Part shown: piece by piece, positions 32,131-42,482 of the stretch | How positions within the stretch are numbered: position 1 is the stretch's first letter | How the letters are laid out: the number at the start of each line of letters is the position of its first letter | The notes under the pieces: generated by a model | Database searches by the model: none | What the model was told of the DNA's origin: nothing | The model's input: only the letters and a program-made list of their open reading frames with translations | Made by a program: the position numbers and the translations under genes | Source of the DNA: a virus | DNA: 64,000 nt | IMG/VR virus record: IMGVR_UViG_3300005617_000117 | Coordinates: 1-64,000 of that record | Reading direction: 5' to 3' (one strand)

Positions 32131-32598
32131 ATGGCTAGTTACATCTTCGAACACGAAGGGAATCGTGGGCTATTAAAGCTCACGACCCACAGCGGACATG
32201 GCATTTTAATTGAATGCCACAAAGCCGATCACGAAATGTTTAAAATTGGTGGCACTGCCGCCGATTCTGTCCTTATTTTTCCAGGCATCGTCCAGTCTAT
32301 TGCCGATAAAGTGGCAACCATCCAAAGTCTTGAAAATGATGCCATGATCTTCAATGGCAGACTATATGATGAGACATTAAAAATCGGTGACGTAGCTTTT
32401 GCCATTGAATTCTATGATATTCATATGGAAGGTAAACCGCCATCATGGTTAATTGCTCCATCGCCTATCGAACAGTCTCGCATTCTATTTATTAATATTG
32501 ATTGTGTAGATGGTGGTCATTCAGTATGTAGACGTTATCGTGTCAGCCCATTTACCGGCGAATGCCGTATGATGGAGTTCAATAATGGCACTGAATAA
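32131..32598 (+). CDS. Small tail-fibre-region protein, unknown
   Basis: 155 residues from ATG 32131 with AGGGA 7 bases upstream; a TTG/GTG-type extension to 32092 is less likely because it would overlap the promoter-like region. Beta-rich with several Cys and His (IECHKADHEMFKIGG, NIDCVDGGHSVC). It overlaps the large adhesin by 14 bases. Function unknown; perhaps a chaperone or cap for the fibre. Confidence 0.6.
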   Translation: MASYIFEHEGNRGLLKLTTHSGHGILIECHKADHEMFKIGGTAADSVLIFPGIVQSIADKVATIQSLENDAMIFNGRLYDETLKIGDVAFAIEFYDIHMEGKPPSWLIAPSPIEQSRILFINIDCVDGGHSVCRRYRVSPFTGECRMMEFNNGTE

Positions 32599-35500
32599 CG
32601 AGGGCAATCTTGTAATTCTGAGTCCATTTAATGAACCTAGCGGTGCTGCGTTCTTTAAGAATTATGCCCCCGCTTATTTCAATAATCGTGGCAGTGGTCT
32701 AAGCTACGATTGGCACGTTCATATTACCGGCGGTGATACAAACGAACCTCAATCATGTTGGCCGGGCACAGACGGCATATTTATGCCCGAATCTGGCACA
32801 ACTCATTTTGGTTATCGAGTGCAAGGAACCGCAGAAACTAATGCGGCGGCCAATAATACCGCAGCAGAAAAAGTTCTTATTATCGGTCCTGGCGGCTGGA
32901 ACTCAAGAAGTCTTCTTTCTATTCCGCCGATTTCTCAAAGCGGCTTTACTATCGGTTATTGGATTAGTCCGCAGTCTGATGGTTTTATTAAACATGCCAC
33001 GACAGAGATCATGGCCAAGAGACATGCCGTTATTCAAAAAGGTGCTACAAACGAAGCCCTTTATCTTGGCGTGTCTGGAGCAAGACAGCAAGCCGCTCAA
33101 TTCACGCAAGACGTTTTCGCTTCAGGTTTAAGAGCGTTCGCGGTTGTCATTAATTCGACTGCGGCCAATGATCGTAGACTAGATATTCCTATTGAGTCTG
33201 GTGCTTATACGCACATCACATTTACTTACAAGCACTTTGGTACTGCCAACGAAATCACACTCTATAAGAACGGCGTTTCTGGTGCGGCGATTATTACGCC
33301 AACACAACTAGTGAGTTCTAATGCCCAGTGGGCAGATCGTCCATTAACAATTGGTGGATGCATTGACACTAACGCGGTAGGCACAGATAGATATGACGAA
33401 GCGGCTGGATGGGGCCACCTCATTTCTGGTGTTTATGCTTACGATCGTATTTTGAGTGCGGCCGAAATCGCCCAAATCCACAATCAGGGCGGACTACAAG
33501 TAGATAGTGCCTTAACTTATCCGGCATATAAAGCAGTTACTATTTCTGATCCTAGCATAGTAACTTATGCACCATTTATTAGTCCCGGTTTTATTGACGC
33601 TAGCCGTCATCACTTAAATCTATTTGCCAACCAAGACGAAGGTGCGATCGGTAACTACATTATTTGTCCTGGCCCATTCAATCATGCTATGGCATTTAAT
33701 GATACTACAAACTCTATCGACTTGGCAATTGGAACGCCGAGCGGAACTCTAATAGAATTATTGTATGGCGGAAACGGCAGCTTTACGATTGCTGGCTGGT
33801 TCTTCCAAGATAATGCGGCTGGCGTAACATCAACAACGTTCGACAATACAACGCTTTTCTCATTTGGATCAGTTGGGCCTACGGGAGAATTCGGTCCAGC
33901 TAGACAAACCGGCGGTTTCCAAGTATCTGCATCTGGTGCGGCCAACAGCGTTCGTATGTCCGCCCGCCTATATGATGGCGGCCTTGTTACTGTTGCAAAT
34001 ACAACTGTTCTTTACCACAATGACGGTGACCACTTCCTTTCGATGGCTCACCACGCGGCTCTCGTATACGACGAACAGACAAAAGGTATTGCATTTTACG
34101 TAGACGGCCTATTAAGTCAGAGCGGCACAATGCCGAACTCAATGTTGCCACAAATGCAACGGCTTGCGGGCAGCGGATATCCACTAGTTTTCTTAGGTGG
34201 AGTAATTAACGAAGCGGTTGATACTTATAGCAACGTTGGTGGTGATGACTGTGCCGTATGCGATATATTTATTGCGAACAGACCGCTACTACCCTCAGAA
34301 ATTAAGTTTATTGCCGAGAGCGGTGTAGATGTTACTCCAACCTACTATTCAGTGCATGATCCTAGGTTACGTGGCTATTGGGATTGCACGGGATCTGGAA
34401 CAAACGATCTATTAATCCGCGATACTTCTATGATTTTCTCCAGCGGTGGTATTCCTGGCCATCTTGTCCAGTGTGCCGCAGATCCTATGTGGGATAATAT
34501 AGAAGCCAGCGTTGATAAGGGGCAATTAGGTAGAACAGATAGATTTAGTTTAGCAAGAGATCCAATCAGAGGCATTACCTCGGGTGCGTGGGCGGTCATG
34601 GGTGCGAGCGATGGTATTCCTCATACCGCCTCTGTTACAGGCGAATGGAGCCGTACGTCTTCAACGGATTTCTGTCAACGTTTCCGAATGTGTTCTGATG
34701 AACGAGATATTCGTGCTCCAACGTTTATTAATGAATATATTATTGGATTTAATGTTACACCAAGCGGTTCATTGCCCACTAACTACTTCGGACAAGCTGG
34801 CCGCGAAACTAACTCGATGCTGACGCATTTTGGCGAAGTAAGTGCTACAGACTCATTCTTCTCTTATTTGACTCTACATTCTGATCCTGCTTCTGGCGTA
34901 ATCATCGTATTTGAAAGTGCAGATGGCACATCCTTAATGACTCCGCTAGTTTCTGGATCGTTAATAAATGGCATCCAGTCTAGAGTAATGTTCCATGCCA
35001 AGCCACTTCTTCCATTTAATAGTGATACATTAACTCCGATTGAGTGCTGCTTATACATTAATGGAAATCCAGTAACAAGAAATGTGTTTGCAAGTAATGC
35101 GGCGGTCGGTCCAGCGGCCCGACTATACGATCTCGACGCCAATGGTGCTGCCGACAACTGGACTATGCAAATTGGTGGACGCGGCTTAAATGACACATTC
35201 AGTTCGCAAGTAACTAGCCAAGACGGACTAGGCCAAATCTATATGAATGGCATTTTCTGCATGGTTGGAACATTCAGCAGAAACGACATTTTAAGATTGG
35301 CCGCATCTGGTATTAACTCCAGCAAGACAATAAGTAATTTCTCAAATAGTATTCCTAGTGCCCCATTAACAATCCAAGATCCAAATCTAGAGGGCTACTG
35401 GAGATTTAGTGGTCCTGATGCTGGATCTGGCATTACCGACCTAAGTTCTAAGAACAATAACTTAACAGCTATCGCTCGGTCTGTTGGTTCACAGTCTGCA

Positions 35501-37258
35501 TTCACACTTCGTTATATACCAATGGGATTCGTAAATGCCCCTACGCCTAGACAGGCCAGCGGTATTACATATAACGGCACTGCTCTATCGGCAGCAAATC
35601 CGCCGCCGTTCGCAGTTTCAGGTGCTCAATTCCAGATTCCACAAAGCGGATTTTCAGTTGGCTTTTGGATCGCACCAAGAGAAGCGACGGCCGCCTCAGA
35701 TGCAGTTGTTGTATTATCATACGGTATCGTGCCAAGCAGTGCGACAAGTGCCGTCTTCTCGGATTCTTCATGGGCCATTGGTTTTGATGATGATAGTAAC
35801 TTATGCATGTGGCTATCGCAAGATGGCAAGATGAAGTTGACGAATGCGGCGACCCCCGCAAGTTCTCAGACAAAATGTGCTATTTTAAGAACGCCAGTGT
35901 CAGATCCGGGATCTGATATTGAAATATTTAGACGAGGTTATTTCAATCCTGGTCATATAGACAGTCTTGAGCATGTAATATTTACATTTAATCATTCGCC
36001 AAATGGTGGTGTAAGTGGTATAGCTAAAGGCTATTTGAATGGCGAGAAGGTTGCCGAAATGGCCGTGCCTGCCAGCGGCTTCCATCAGCCTATGGTGCCG
36101 GAATCTCGCTTTATCAGTTTTATGATTCCACAAACTGGTACTTGGGCATTCGGTACGGCCCGTGGTGCTCAGCTTAGCGTATTGACCGATGTATTTTACA
36201 TGTCTCGTCCAATTACAGATGAAGAAGCACGATATGTTGCTCTAAATGGTATTGGCCCTCCATCAGTTACGGAAGCGTCAGGAGCAATAGGAGGTTATGT
36301 AGTAGGATTAGCTGGTGCAGATGGCACGATTGGTGCCTATATGACCGGCTTCGATACCGGCTCTGGATTGATTGGCGGATATATTAATGGTGCTAACGAA
36401 AGTTCTGGTGCCATTGGCGGATATCTACCAGCCCTAAGTCTACCATCTGGTTATGTGGGTGCCTATATCTCTGCGACCATTGGGGCGTCAGGAGCAATCG
36501 GCGGATATATTTCCAGCAAAGACATGGCTTCTGGAGTCATCGGAAGCTGGATGCGTGGAGCCATCCGAAACGTTCATTATTTTGACGCGGCCTTCTCTGT
36601 TGAATTCTTCTCATTCTCAGATTTCGACGCGAAGTTCCGAGTTAATCAAACAAACACAAGCGATTTCGATGCTCAAATCGTAGTGTTCCAGAGTGAACAG
36701 CCCCCAGGAGTGGACATTATTATTCCGAATGCAACATTATTCGGCACTTCAATTCCTTGGGACCAATACTTTATTGGCAGTGGTCGAGCCGTACAAGGCA
36801 AGAGCATTGTCCAAGCCAAGTTTACTTTCGGTGACTTTAATGCACCGGTTCTAGTAAGCCAGAGTGGAAATGATTTATACCCCGTATCACATACGTTCTC
36901 TCAGAGCGGAGTATATATCGTAAGATTCTCAGTGATTGATTCTAATGGTCAGCATAATTCAGCTACAAGAATCATTAACTTAGCGTCTGGAGTTTCTCCA
37001 GTTAATATTGCATTATCAGGTATCCCGGGAGAAGGATTTGCTCCATTAAGCGTACAGTTTAGTCAGACGGTAATATCACAGCCAAATAATGTGGCAATTG
37101 TGGCACAACTACTTAGCTTTGATGATGGACAAGAGAGTATTAATATTAATCCTTTGCACGTATATACAGAAGTAGGAGTTTATAGACCGGTTTGGGTTGT
37201 CAGGGATTCTAGAGGATGCATTTGGGGCGACAGTTTGGTGGCAGGAGTGGATAACTAA
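32585..37258 (+). CDS. Large tail fibre/adhesin with LamG-like and PKD-like domains
   Basis: 1557 residues. Four concanavalin/LamG-type modules can be traced by a shared core motif: FTIGYWISPQSDG (near 119), FTIAGWFFQD (399), IIGFNVTPSG (716) and FSVGFWIAPRE (1021), each with the partner strand YTHITFTYKH or similar and a following YKNG or LNGE turn. Residues 1232-1329 are seven copies of a 14-residue SG-x-IGGY repeat. Two PKD-like domains follow near 1412-1460 and 1482-1549 (SGVYIVRFSVIDSNGQ; VGVYRPVWVVRDSRG). This is a typical carbohydrate-binding adhesin layout and probably binds the host surface. Confidence 0.8.
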   Translation: MALNNEGNLVILSPFNEPSGAAFFKNYAPAYFNNRGSGLSYDWHVHITGGDTNEPQSCWPGTDGIFMPESGTTHFGYRVQGTAETNAAANNTAAEKVLIIGPGGWNSRSLLSIPPISQSGFTIGYWISPQSDGFIKHATTEIMAKRHAVIQKGATNEALYLGVSGARQQAAQFTQDVFASGLRAFAVVINSTAANDRRLDIPIESGAYTHITFTYKHFGTANEITLYKNGVSGAAIITPTQLVSSNAQWADRPLTIGGCIDTNAVGTDRYDEAAGWGHLISGVYAYDRILSAAEIAQIHNQGGLQVDSALTYPAYKAVTISDPSIVTYAPFISPGFIDASRHHLNLFANQDEGAIGNYIICPGPFNHAMAFNDTTNSIDLAIGTPSGTLIELLYGGNGSFTIAGWFFQDNAAGVTSTTFDNTTLFSFGSVGPTGEFGPARQTGGFQVSASGAANSVRMSARLYDGGLVTVANTTVLYHNDGDHFLSMAHHAALVYDEQTKGIAFYVDGLLSQSGTMPNSMLPQMQRLAGSGYPLVFLGGVINEAVDTYSNVGGDDCAVCDIFIANRPLLPSEIKFIAESGVDVTPTYYSVHDPRLRGYWDCTGSGTNDLLIRDTSMIFSSGGIPGHLVQCAADPMWDNIEASVDKGQLGRTDRFSLARDPIRGITSGAWAVMGASDGIPHTASVTGEWSRTSSTDFCQRFRMCSDERDIRAPTFINEYIIGFNVTPSGSLPTNYFGQAGRETNSMLTHFGEVSATDSFFSYLTLHSDPASGVIIVFESADGTSLMTPLVSGSLINGIQSRVMFHAKPLLPFNSDTLTPIECCLYINGNPVTRNVFASNAAVGPAARLYDLDANGAADNWTMQIGGRGLNDTFSSQVTSQDGLGQIYMNGIFCMVGTFSRNDILRLAASGINSSKTISNFSNSIPSAPLTIQDPNLEGYWRFSGPDAGSGITDLSSKNNNLTAIARSVGSQSAFTLRYIPMGFVNAPTPRQASGITYNGTALSAANPPPFAVSGAQFQIPQSGFSVGFWIAPREATAASDAVVVLSYGIVPSSATSAVFSDSSWAIGFDDDSNLCMWLSQDGKMKLTNAATPASSQTKCAILRTPVSDPGSDIEIFRRGYFNPGHIDSLEHVIFTFNHSPNGGVSGIAKGYLNGEKVAEMAVPASGFHQPMVPESRFISFMIPQTGTWAFGTARGAQLSVLTDVFYMSRPITDEEARYVALNGIGPPSVTEASGAIGGYVVGLAGADGTIGAYMTGFDTGSGLIGGYINGANESSGAIGGYLPALSLPSGYVGAYISATIGASGAIGGYISSKDMASGVIGSWMRGAIRNVHYFDAAFSVEFFSFSDFDAKFRVNQTNTSDFDAQIVVFQSEQPPGVDIIIPNATLFGTSIPWDQYFIGSGRAVQGKSIVQAKFTFGDFNAPVLVSQSGNDLYPVSHTFSQSGVYIVRFSVIDSNGQHNSATRIINLASGVSPVNIALSGIPGEGFAPLSVQFSQTVISQPNNVAIVAQLLSFDDGQESININPLHVYTEVGVYRPVWVVRDSRGCIWGDSLVAGVDN
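36278..36571 (+). repeat. Seven-fold 14-residue repeat in the adhesin
   Basis: 294 bases encode seven units averaging 14 residues with the core S-G-[ALYV]-[IV]-G-[GA]-Y, for example SGAIGGYVVG, SGLIGGYING, SGAIGGYLPA, SGYVGAYISA and SGAIGGYISS. The units vary enough at DNA level to be an old array, and the codons are mixed. Each unit probably folds as one strand of a beta-solenoid linking the LamG and PKD parts. Confidence 0.8.
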
Positions 37259-40200
37259 TGGGCGAATTAATTTCAGTCAGTGGATCAAGTCTACCATTCA
37301 ATGCAATTGCATGGCCGTCTGGCTTATTTGCATCGGGCACGCCCGGCTATAATCTAACGGCATTTCTTGCTTCATTAAATGCTAACTTCGGATTTAACTT
37401 AACGCCGCACACGTTTCAGATGGAATGGGTGCCCGCTGGCGATGCCTCCTCATTCCACGGAGCATCAGGCCAATTGCCGCCAATCGGAAGCAACTTTGAA
37501 CTTTATGTGGGAGACTTTTTCCTACGGGGTTATGTTACTCACTCAGATTACGTGACTAGTAAAGATGGGACGATGATTAATCTCAATGTAGAAGATTATC
37601 GAAGAGTCCTACAAAAAGTTAAGATACATACAGAAGACTTGGGCGAAAACGTCCCATCGGGAGTTGTTTCTGTAGCAAGAGCATTCCGTAAAGTCAATGG
37701 GCTTTATAATCTTGATGGTACTGCGTCTGATCCTTTAACACTAGAGTATCAGAGAATTCTTGATATTGGGGCGACTTATACTCAGATTCTTTCTGCAATC
37801 GATTATACATATAACGAGGGCAAGTCTTCATTGCCAGTTTCAGAACTGCCTACAAAAGCTAAACTTCAGGCGAATCTTGGACCCGACCTAGACAATCTGC
37901 GTTGGCAATTTAACTTAACAACTATTGACGAAATGATGAGCCGTATCCTAGCGGACTCTGGATTTGATTGGTATTGGAACATGAGTTCTGCCCAATTAAA
38001 TCTCGTGAATAAAAAGAATATCTTTGATGTTACTGAAAACAGAATTCTTGATTACGTGTCCACATTCGGCAGTGCAAGCGGTCTTAATGAAACCGTCCAA
38101 TTAGGATTCGGACAGGACGTAGTTTCTGATCCAACAAGATTCCGACTAATGGGCGGACATCAGCAAGGCGTAATTAACTCGCAACTATTAAGTCCAATCG
38201 ACGGTCTAGATACTTCTGCTCTTGATAATCACATTGTATTCAAGAAGGCGTGGGATCAATTAACGATTGGTTTCTATGATGCTGATGGTTTCTATCGCAC
38301 CTATATTCCTCACGAACGCGAACTCCAGCTTTCGATGGCGGGTATTGAACAATGGTCATACTTTAAGAAATTCCAGAGTGATAGTAGTGGTGATTATCCT
38401 CCTGGGTTTGAATTACCAGCGGACGCGGGATCTATCGCGGCCCAGGACGGAACATTCCAAAGCCGCCTCAATCCGTTAATGCCTCTCGCGGGCGAGGCCA
38501 CGAGTGCGGGGCAGTCTGGTATTCGTATCATTTCTAACAGACGAGATCAGGAACACAACTGGACTCTTGATTTCTTTAACAGGGTAAGAAACCACGCCTC
38601 TAGACATTATGGACGCACTTACATTGCTTCTGGAGTTATGTTTAATAATGCCTCCGGGATGTTCCGTCCAATCGATGCCGCATGGGCAAATATCGAAAAC
38701 CAAATTAATGGAACAACGCTATCTCCGTCTGGCTCGACAAGCGGCCTCTTCGTAGAAAATTATGAAATTAACAGACAGCTAGGGCCAGTCAGTCCATTTA
38801 TCACAGACGACTTCCGAGTTGCTGCCCATTGCGTCCTACCGGCTGACACCGTTTATGGTCCGTTAGGTGACGACGTTCCGGCTTCCTTTGCGAACTGGAC
38901 TGAGGATGCTCCACCATTTAATCCATCTGGCGATGGACGACACTACATCCCTGTGCAAATTTCTATGGTTGGTCAGAGAGTTATTGACCCACGAAGCAAT
39001 GATCTCTTCTCATTCGAATCTTATCCAGAAGGCACTTTGTTATGTCAGTTGCCAATTAATGCTGGACCACGTACGGGACTGATAAATGACGGAATAATTA
39101 GAAGTCTAGAAACTTTAATTTCTACACGAGACAAGTTGGGTGGCTCAGGCTTACAGGATATAGTAGATCCTTCAATTGTTCTAAATGTATATTCAGAGTT
39201 GAGCGGTGTTGTCGTGCCCGTAGAGGCGAGAACTCGATATGGACAAATCTATCCAACCACTTGGGTTTCAGGTATTTTGAATCCTCGTACACATGAAGAA
39301 GTGCAGTTAGACGATCAGTTCGTGCCCTGGGCATTCTCTCCACAGGGAACTAAAAATTCGCTTGATATTATGACTGACCGTGCAATGGCAAGAGTAATTG
39401 GCAAGGTTGTTCGCAGTGACACTTCTAGATTTGCTGATTTTACTCAAGTTGGATTACCATTGCTTTCATTTGACTCATTTGCGAATCAGCAAGTAGATGC
39501 TAATGGTTTATACGGATCAATCGTCCACGGAGTCAATGAATTAAATCTTGGTTTCTCTATTGACGGTTTCCAGACTCGCTATAAGGTACAGTCTTATTAT
39601 CCAAAATTTGGCAAGGAAGCTCCTCTTGGAGAAAGAGTCCGTGCCATTCTAAATGGTATTATTAATCCTATCGACTTTACATTCTTAAAGTTAGGCAATC
39701 AGGTTCCTCCTCCGCCGCCAAGTCCTTTGATTGATGCCGGAGCCAGAGATATTCCTTTCTTTGCCACACGAGAAGAAAGAGCGGTTCGAGTTAGAATTTC
39801 CGAAGTCAATGACATCTTCACGCTTGCAAGCGTAGGATTACCACTCCAAGAAAGATATCGAGGTGTTGATGCTCACGGTTATAAGAAGCCATATGCCAAC
39901 TCATTCTCGTCTGACTTAGATCAAAAACGTGGAGCTATCTGCATTGACGGCTTCTTAAACGTCGATGATTCTGCGATTTATCATACTGATGCATTCGAAT
40001 TGCCCGGCGGAACTACTATTCTCAGATACTTTACTGGAGGCCGCCCATTCGGCAATAGCACGATCGTTACTGTTGAACAGGTGAGCGTAGACGTTCCCGG
40101 AACATATGATGTTACAATCTTTGAAAATAATGACGCCGACAGAGCAATCTTGGCTGTTCCAGTTCTTAATGGCTCAGTTAATATTGGCGATAGAACTACG

Positions 40201-40545
40201 CTTTCCGCAAGAGGCGACGCATCTGTTACTGTTGGGCCAAACGTTGGCGGCCTGTATATTAATGGAACTTCGCTTGGTGCAGGCGTAGTACCAGTAGAAA
40301 TCGTTTCTGTTACTAACGAGGGTACGATTGCTGCTACGGCAGTATGTCAAATCCTTAATTCTAATGGTATTGCAGCCGAAAATGGGGCCCAAACCAGTGG
40401 CGTTATTCCTTTGCCTTACAGACAATTTGCCACTTCTGGCGACCGAGGATTCTTGGCGACTACCACGGTTCCAGATGCCGTAAGCGGTAGCGGTGTCAGC
40501 GTTAGTTTCGTTGAAATAGTCAAGCCAGCCTTCGTTCGGTACTAA
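37258..40545 (+). CDS. Tail hub-like / tail tip protein
   Basis: 1095 residues, overlapping the adhesin by one base. The first 250 residues resemble the hub barrels of tail tips: FELYVGDFFLRGYVTHSDYV then MINLNVEDYRRVLQKVKIHT, a pattern seen in gp27/late control D-type proteins. The middle has Gly/Ser-rich turns; the C-terminus (about 780-1095) contains several beta-sandwich-like segments. Probably builds the tail tip that carries the fibres. The domain similarity is by pattern, not a proven homology. Confidence 0.5.
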   Translation: MGELISVSGSSLPFNAIAWPSGLFASGTPGYNLTAFLASLNANFGFNLTPHTFQMEWVPAGDASSFHGASGQLPPIGSNFELYVGDFFLRGYVTHSDYVTSKDGTMINLNVEDYRRVLQKVKIHTEDLGENVPSGVVSVARAFRKVNGLYNLDGTASDPLTLEYQRILDIGATYTQILSAIDYTYNEGKSSLPVSELPTKAKLQANLGPDLDNLRWQFNLTTIDEMMSRILADSGFDWYWNMSSAQLNLVNKKNIFDVTENRILDYVSTFGSASGLNETVQLGFGQDVVSDPTRFRLMGGHQQGVINSQLLSPIDGLDTSALDNHIVFKKAWDQLTIGFYDADGFYRTYIPHERELQLSMAGIEQWSYFKKFQSDSSGDYPPGFELPADAGSIAAQDGTFQSRLNPLMPLAGEATSAGQSGIRIISNRRDQEHNWTLDFFNRVRNHASRHYGRTYIASGVMFNNASGMFRPIDAAWANIENQINGTTLSPSGSTSGLFVENYEINRQLGPVSPFITDDFRVAAHCVLPADTVYGPLGDDVPASFANWTEDAPPFNPSGDGRHYIPVQISMVGQRVIDPRSNDLFSFESYPEGTLLCQLPINAGPRTGLINDGIIRSLETLISTRDKLGGSGLQDIVDPSIVLNVYSELSGVVVPVEARTRYGQIYPTTWVSGILNPRTHEEVQLDDQFVPWAFSPQGTKNSLDIMTDRAMARVIGKVVRSDTSRFADFTQVGLPLLSFDSFANQQVDANGLYGSIVHGVNELNLGFSIDGFQTRYKVQSYYPKFGKEAPLGERVRAILNGIINPIDFTFLKLGNQVPPPPPSPLIDAGARDIPFFATREERAVRVRISEVNDIFTLASVGLPLQERYRGVDAHGYKKPYANSFSSDLDQKRGAICIDGFLNVDDSAIYHTDAFELPGGTTILRYFTGGRPFGNSTIVTVEQVSVDVPGTYDVTIFENNDADRAILAVPVLNGSVNIGDRTTLSARGDASVTVGPNVGGLYINGTSLGAGVVPVEIVSVTNEGTIAATAVCQILNSNGIAAENGAQTSGVIPLPYRQFATSGDRGFLATTTVPDAVSGSGVSVSFVEIVKPAFVRY

Positions 40546-40548
40546 TTC

Positions 40549-42465
40549 ATGGTTGTAGCTTCTGGAACCATCCCATATCAGTATGAGGGAATCTATCCCT
40601 TTAGAGTGCCCGATAGTCGATCTGTCGGTTTTTCTGGTATTCTATACGAACAAACAATGACCGTCCATACAGCAGAATTATTTAGATTCTTTGGATCTGA
40701 TGACGATCCGTTCGTGTTCCAGAAGTATTTTAATATTAATGCTGCCACAGAATTATTTACGCCTCGACCTGATGGTGCCAATCTTGACGGTCGTGTGAAT
40801 GGTTTGCCCGCTGGATCATTCTTCATGAACTATATTGAAGACATGCGGCAGAGCTTCTCGCTTATGTTCTCGTTTAGCAACGTCGATTTAGCCGGGAATA
40901 TTTTAGCCTTTAAAAAGGACTGGCTTCTTTGGGTCGGAAGCATTAGCGGCACTCAAGGAGATTTTACAAGATCCTTAGAAACAATTAATTCTGGTCCAAT
41001 TCTTAGTATGGATTTTGACGACGTTGGGGCTAGTGGCGTTCTTACCGATATTGACTTAAGAGAAGTGTCTTACCAGCCGTATTCAAGATGGGGCAAAACT
41101 CTATCTGTAACTTATAACATTGCCTCGGTTAGACTCGGACCTATTTTCCCAGGCTTTATGTCTACCGCAGGACTGTTCGTTAATTTAAACTCCAGAGAAC
41201 AAGCACTTAGCTTCACGACTGGCGGGACAACTAGAACGTCGGCAGATTGGACCGCTGGACAAATGATATTAGATGGAGACATGTTCTTCTCTGATACAGA
41301 TTTTGCCCTGGCCGCAGGAACGGCAACTCGTCAAACACTAGAAGGTGATATTTCTCATAACGCCTATCCGGTACTTTCACTTCCTGGCCGTGTATTTAGA
41401 AATCACTTAAATGGCACGGTAGATCCGCGTGCTCGGGCGATCGTAGATCCCATTCCGTTAGCCATTGGTGGATATGGTATTGGAGCAATCAATAGTTTAT
41501 CTGCTCATCCTAAATTAGTTGTACCATCGGGCACTTTAAGTTTTAGTCCACAATTATCCTATAACGGCACTCATCTTGGTAGCGGATTTTATGTGTTTGA
41601 TAATAGTTTCTGGATTGACCAAGACGAAATCCTTAATCCTTCCGGCCTAAGACTACTAAATCCTTTGGCCCCACCGTCATTCGTTTGGTTTAGAATTGCA
41701 GATCAAGCTAATGCATTTGACGATCTCGGCGGCAACCACGCCTGGAGCACGCAGAACATGGTTGGTCTGATGGATAACGGCACAAACTATGTTAAAATGT
41801 CCACCATGCTTGCGACAGCAGATGCCGACAGAAAGATGGGATTCTTCTCATATGATAAATCTACTCTAGACCTTGTTTCAGTAGATCAACCGGTTCAAGA
41901 CTGGACAGTATTTACTGCAACTATCTCTGTCCCTGGAGTTTTAGCTCATGCCTCGTGGGATGGTACTTACTACTACGCCTATACCCAAAGCGGATCTGGT
42001 CCTGCTAGAAATATCTTCTTATTTGATAGCGGATTTATCCTGGCAGACTCTAAGTTTTATGGGGCACACACATTAACTTGGATTCAGGGCAATATATTTA
42101 CTGGCGGCGTTTTCGGAGCCGTTGGAGATACGGTCTATGAACTATTAATAGATCCTGATCCTGGCAATGACATTGTTACTGATACTGGCATTGCTTATAC
42201 TGTGGATGTTAGCGTTGCAGCGTGGCCAGCCAGTCATTCAAGCGTAGTAACTAAAATCTATCCGCCGAAACAAATTACTGGATCTCCTTATTTTACAGAC
42301 GGTACATGGATGATGGCTATTAATGGATCTAATGTAGTAGTTATGTTTAGAGGTGAATTATCTGGATCATCTATTGTACCACAGGAAGGGTTTGTTGTCA
42401 GTGCATTGGGTGCGGCGGTCACGGCAAGAGCCGGTTATGAGTTCGTATATGGCAACTTTACTTAG
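40549..42465 (+). CDS. Tail tip-associated protein, unknown
   Basis: 638 residues, beta-rich, with many aromatic and Gly/Ser residues as in receptor-contact proteins. The region about 380-560 has repeated short strands that look like a beta-propeller (FYVFDNSFWIDQDEI; KMGFFSYDKSTLDLVSVDQP; SWDGTYYYAYTQSG). I do not recognise a family. It ends in TAG inside the CTTAGTGTAATTT motif. Confidence 0.5.
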   Translation: MVVASGTIPYQYEGIYPFRVPDSRSVGFSGILYEQTMTVHTAELFRFFGSDDDPFVFQKYFNINAATELFTPRPDGANLDGRVNGLPAGSFFMNYIEDMRQSFSLMFSFSNVDLAGNILAFKKDWLLWVGSISGTQGDFTRSLETINSGPILSMDFDDVGASGVLTDIDLREVSYQPYSRWGKTLSVTYNIASVRLGPIFPGFMSTAGLFVNLNSREQALSFTTGGTTRTSADWTAGQMILDGDMFFSDTDFALAAGTATRQTLEGDISHNAYPVLSLPGRVFRNHLNGTVDPRARAIVDPIPLAIGGYGIGAINSLSAHPKLVVPSGTLSFSPQLSYNGTHLGSGFYVFDNSFWIDQDEILNPSGLRLLNPLAPPSFVWFRIADQANAFDDLGGNHAWSTQNMVGLMDNGTNYVKMSTMLATADADRKMGFFSYDKSTLDLVSVDQPVQDWTVFTATISVPGVLAHASWDGTYYYAYTQSGSGPARNIFLFDSGFILADSKFYGAHTLTWIQGNIFTGGVFGAVGDTVYELLIDPDPGNDIVTDTGIAYTVDVSVAAWPASHSSVVTKIYPPKQITGSPYFTDGTWMMAINGSNVVVMFRGELSGSSIVPQEGFVVSALGAAVTARAGYEFVYGNFT

Positions 42466-42474
42466 TGTAATTTA
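42461..42474 (+). promoter_or_regulatory. TTAGTGTAATTTA motif overlapping a stop codon
   Basis: TTAGTGTAATTTAATTA begins at 42462; TAG at 42463-42465 is the stop codon. It is followed by a structured region and a terminator rather than directly by a gene. Confidence 0.5.
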
Positions 42475-42482
42475 ATTATACC

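Noticed and set aside
36278-36571. Repeat array considered as CRISPR-like or other DNA repeat
   Set aside because: The repetition is at protein level (SG-x-IGGY), in frame, with variable DNA sequence and no spacers.
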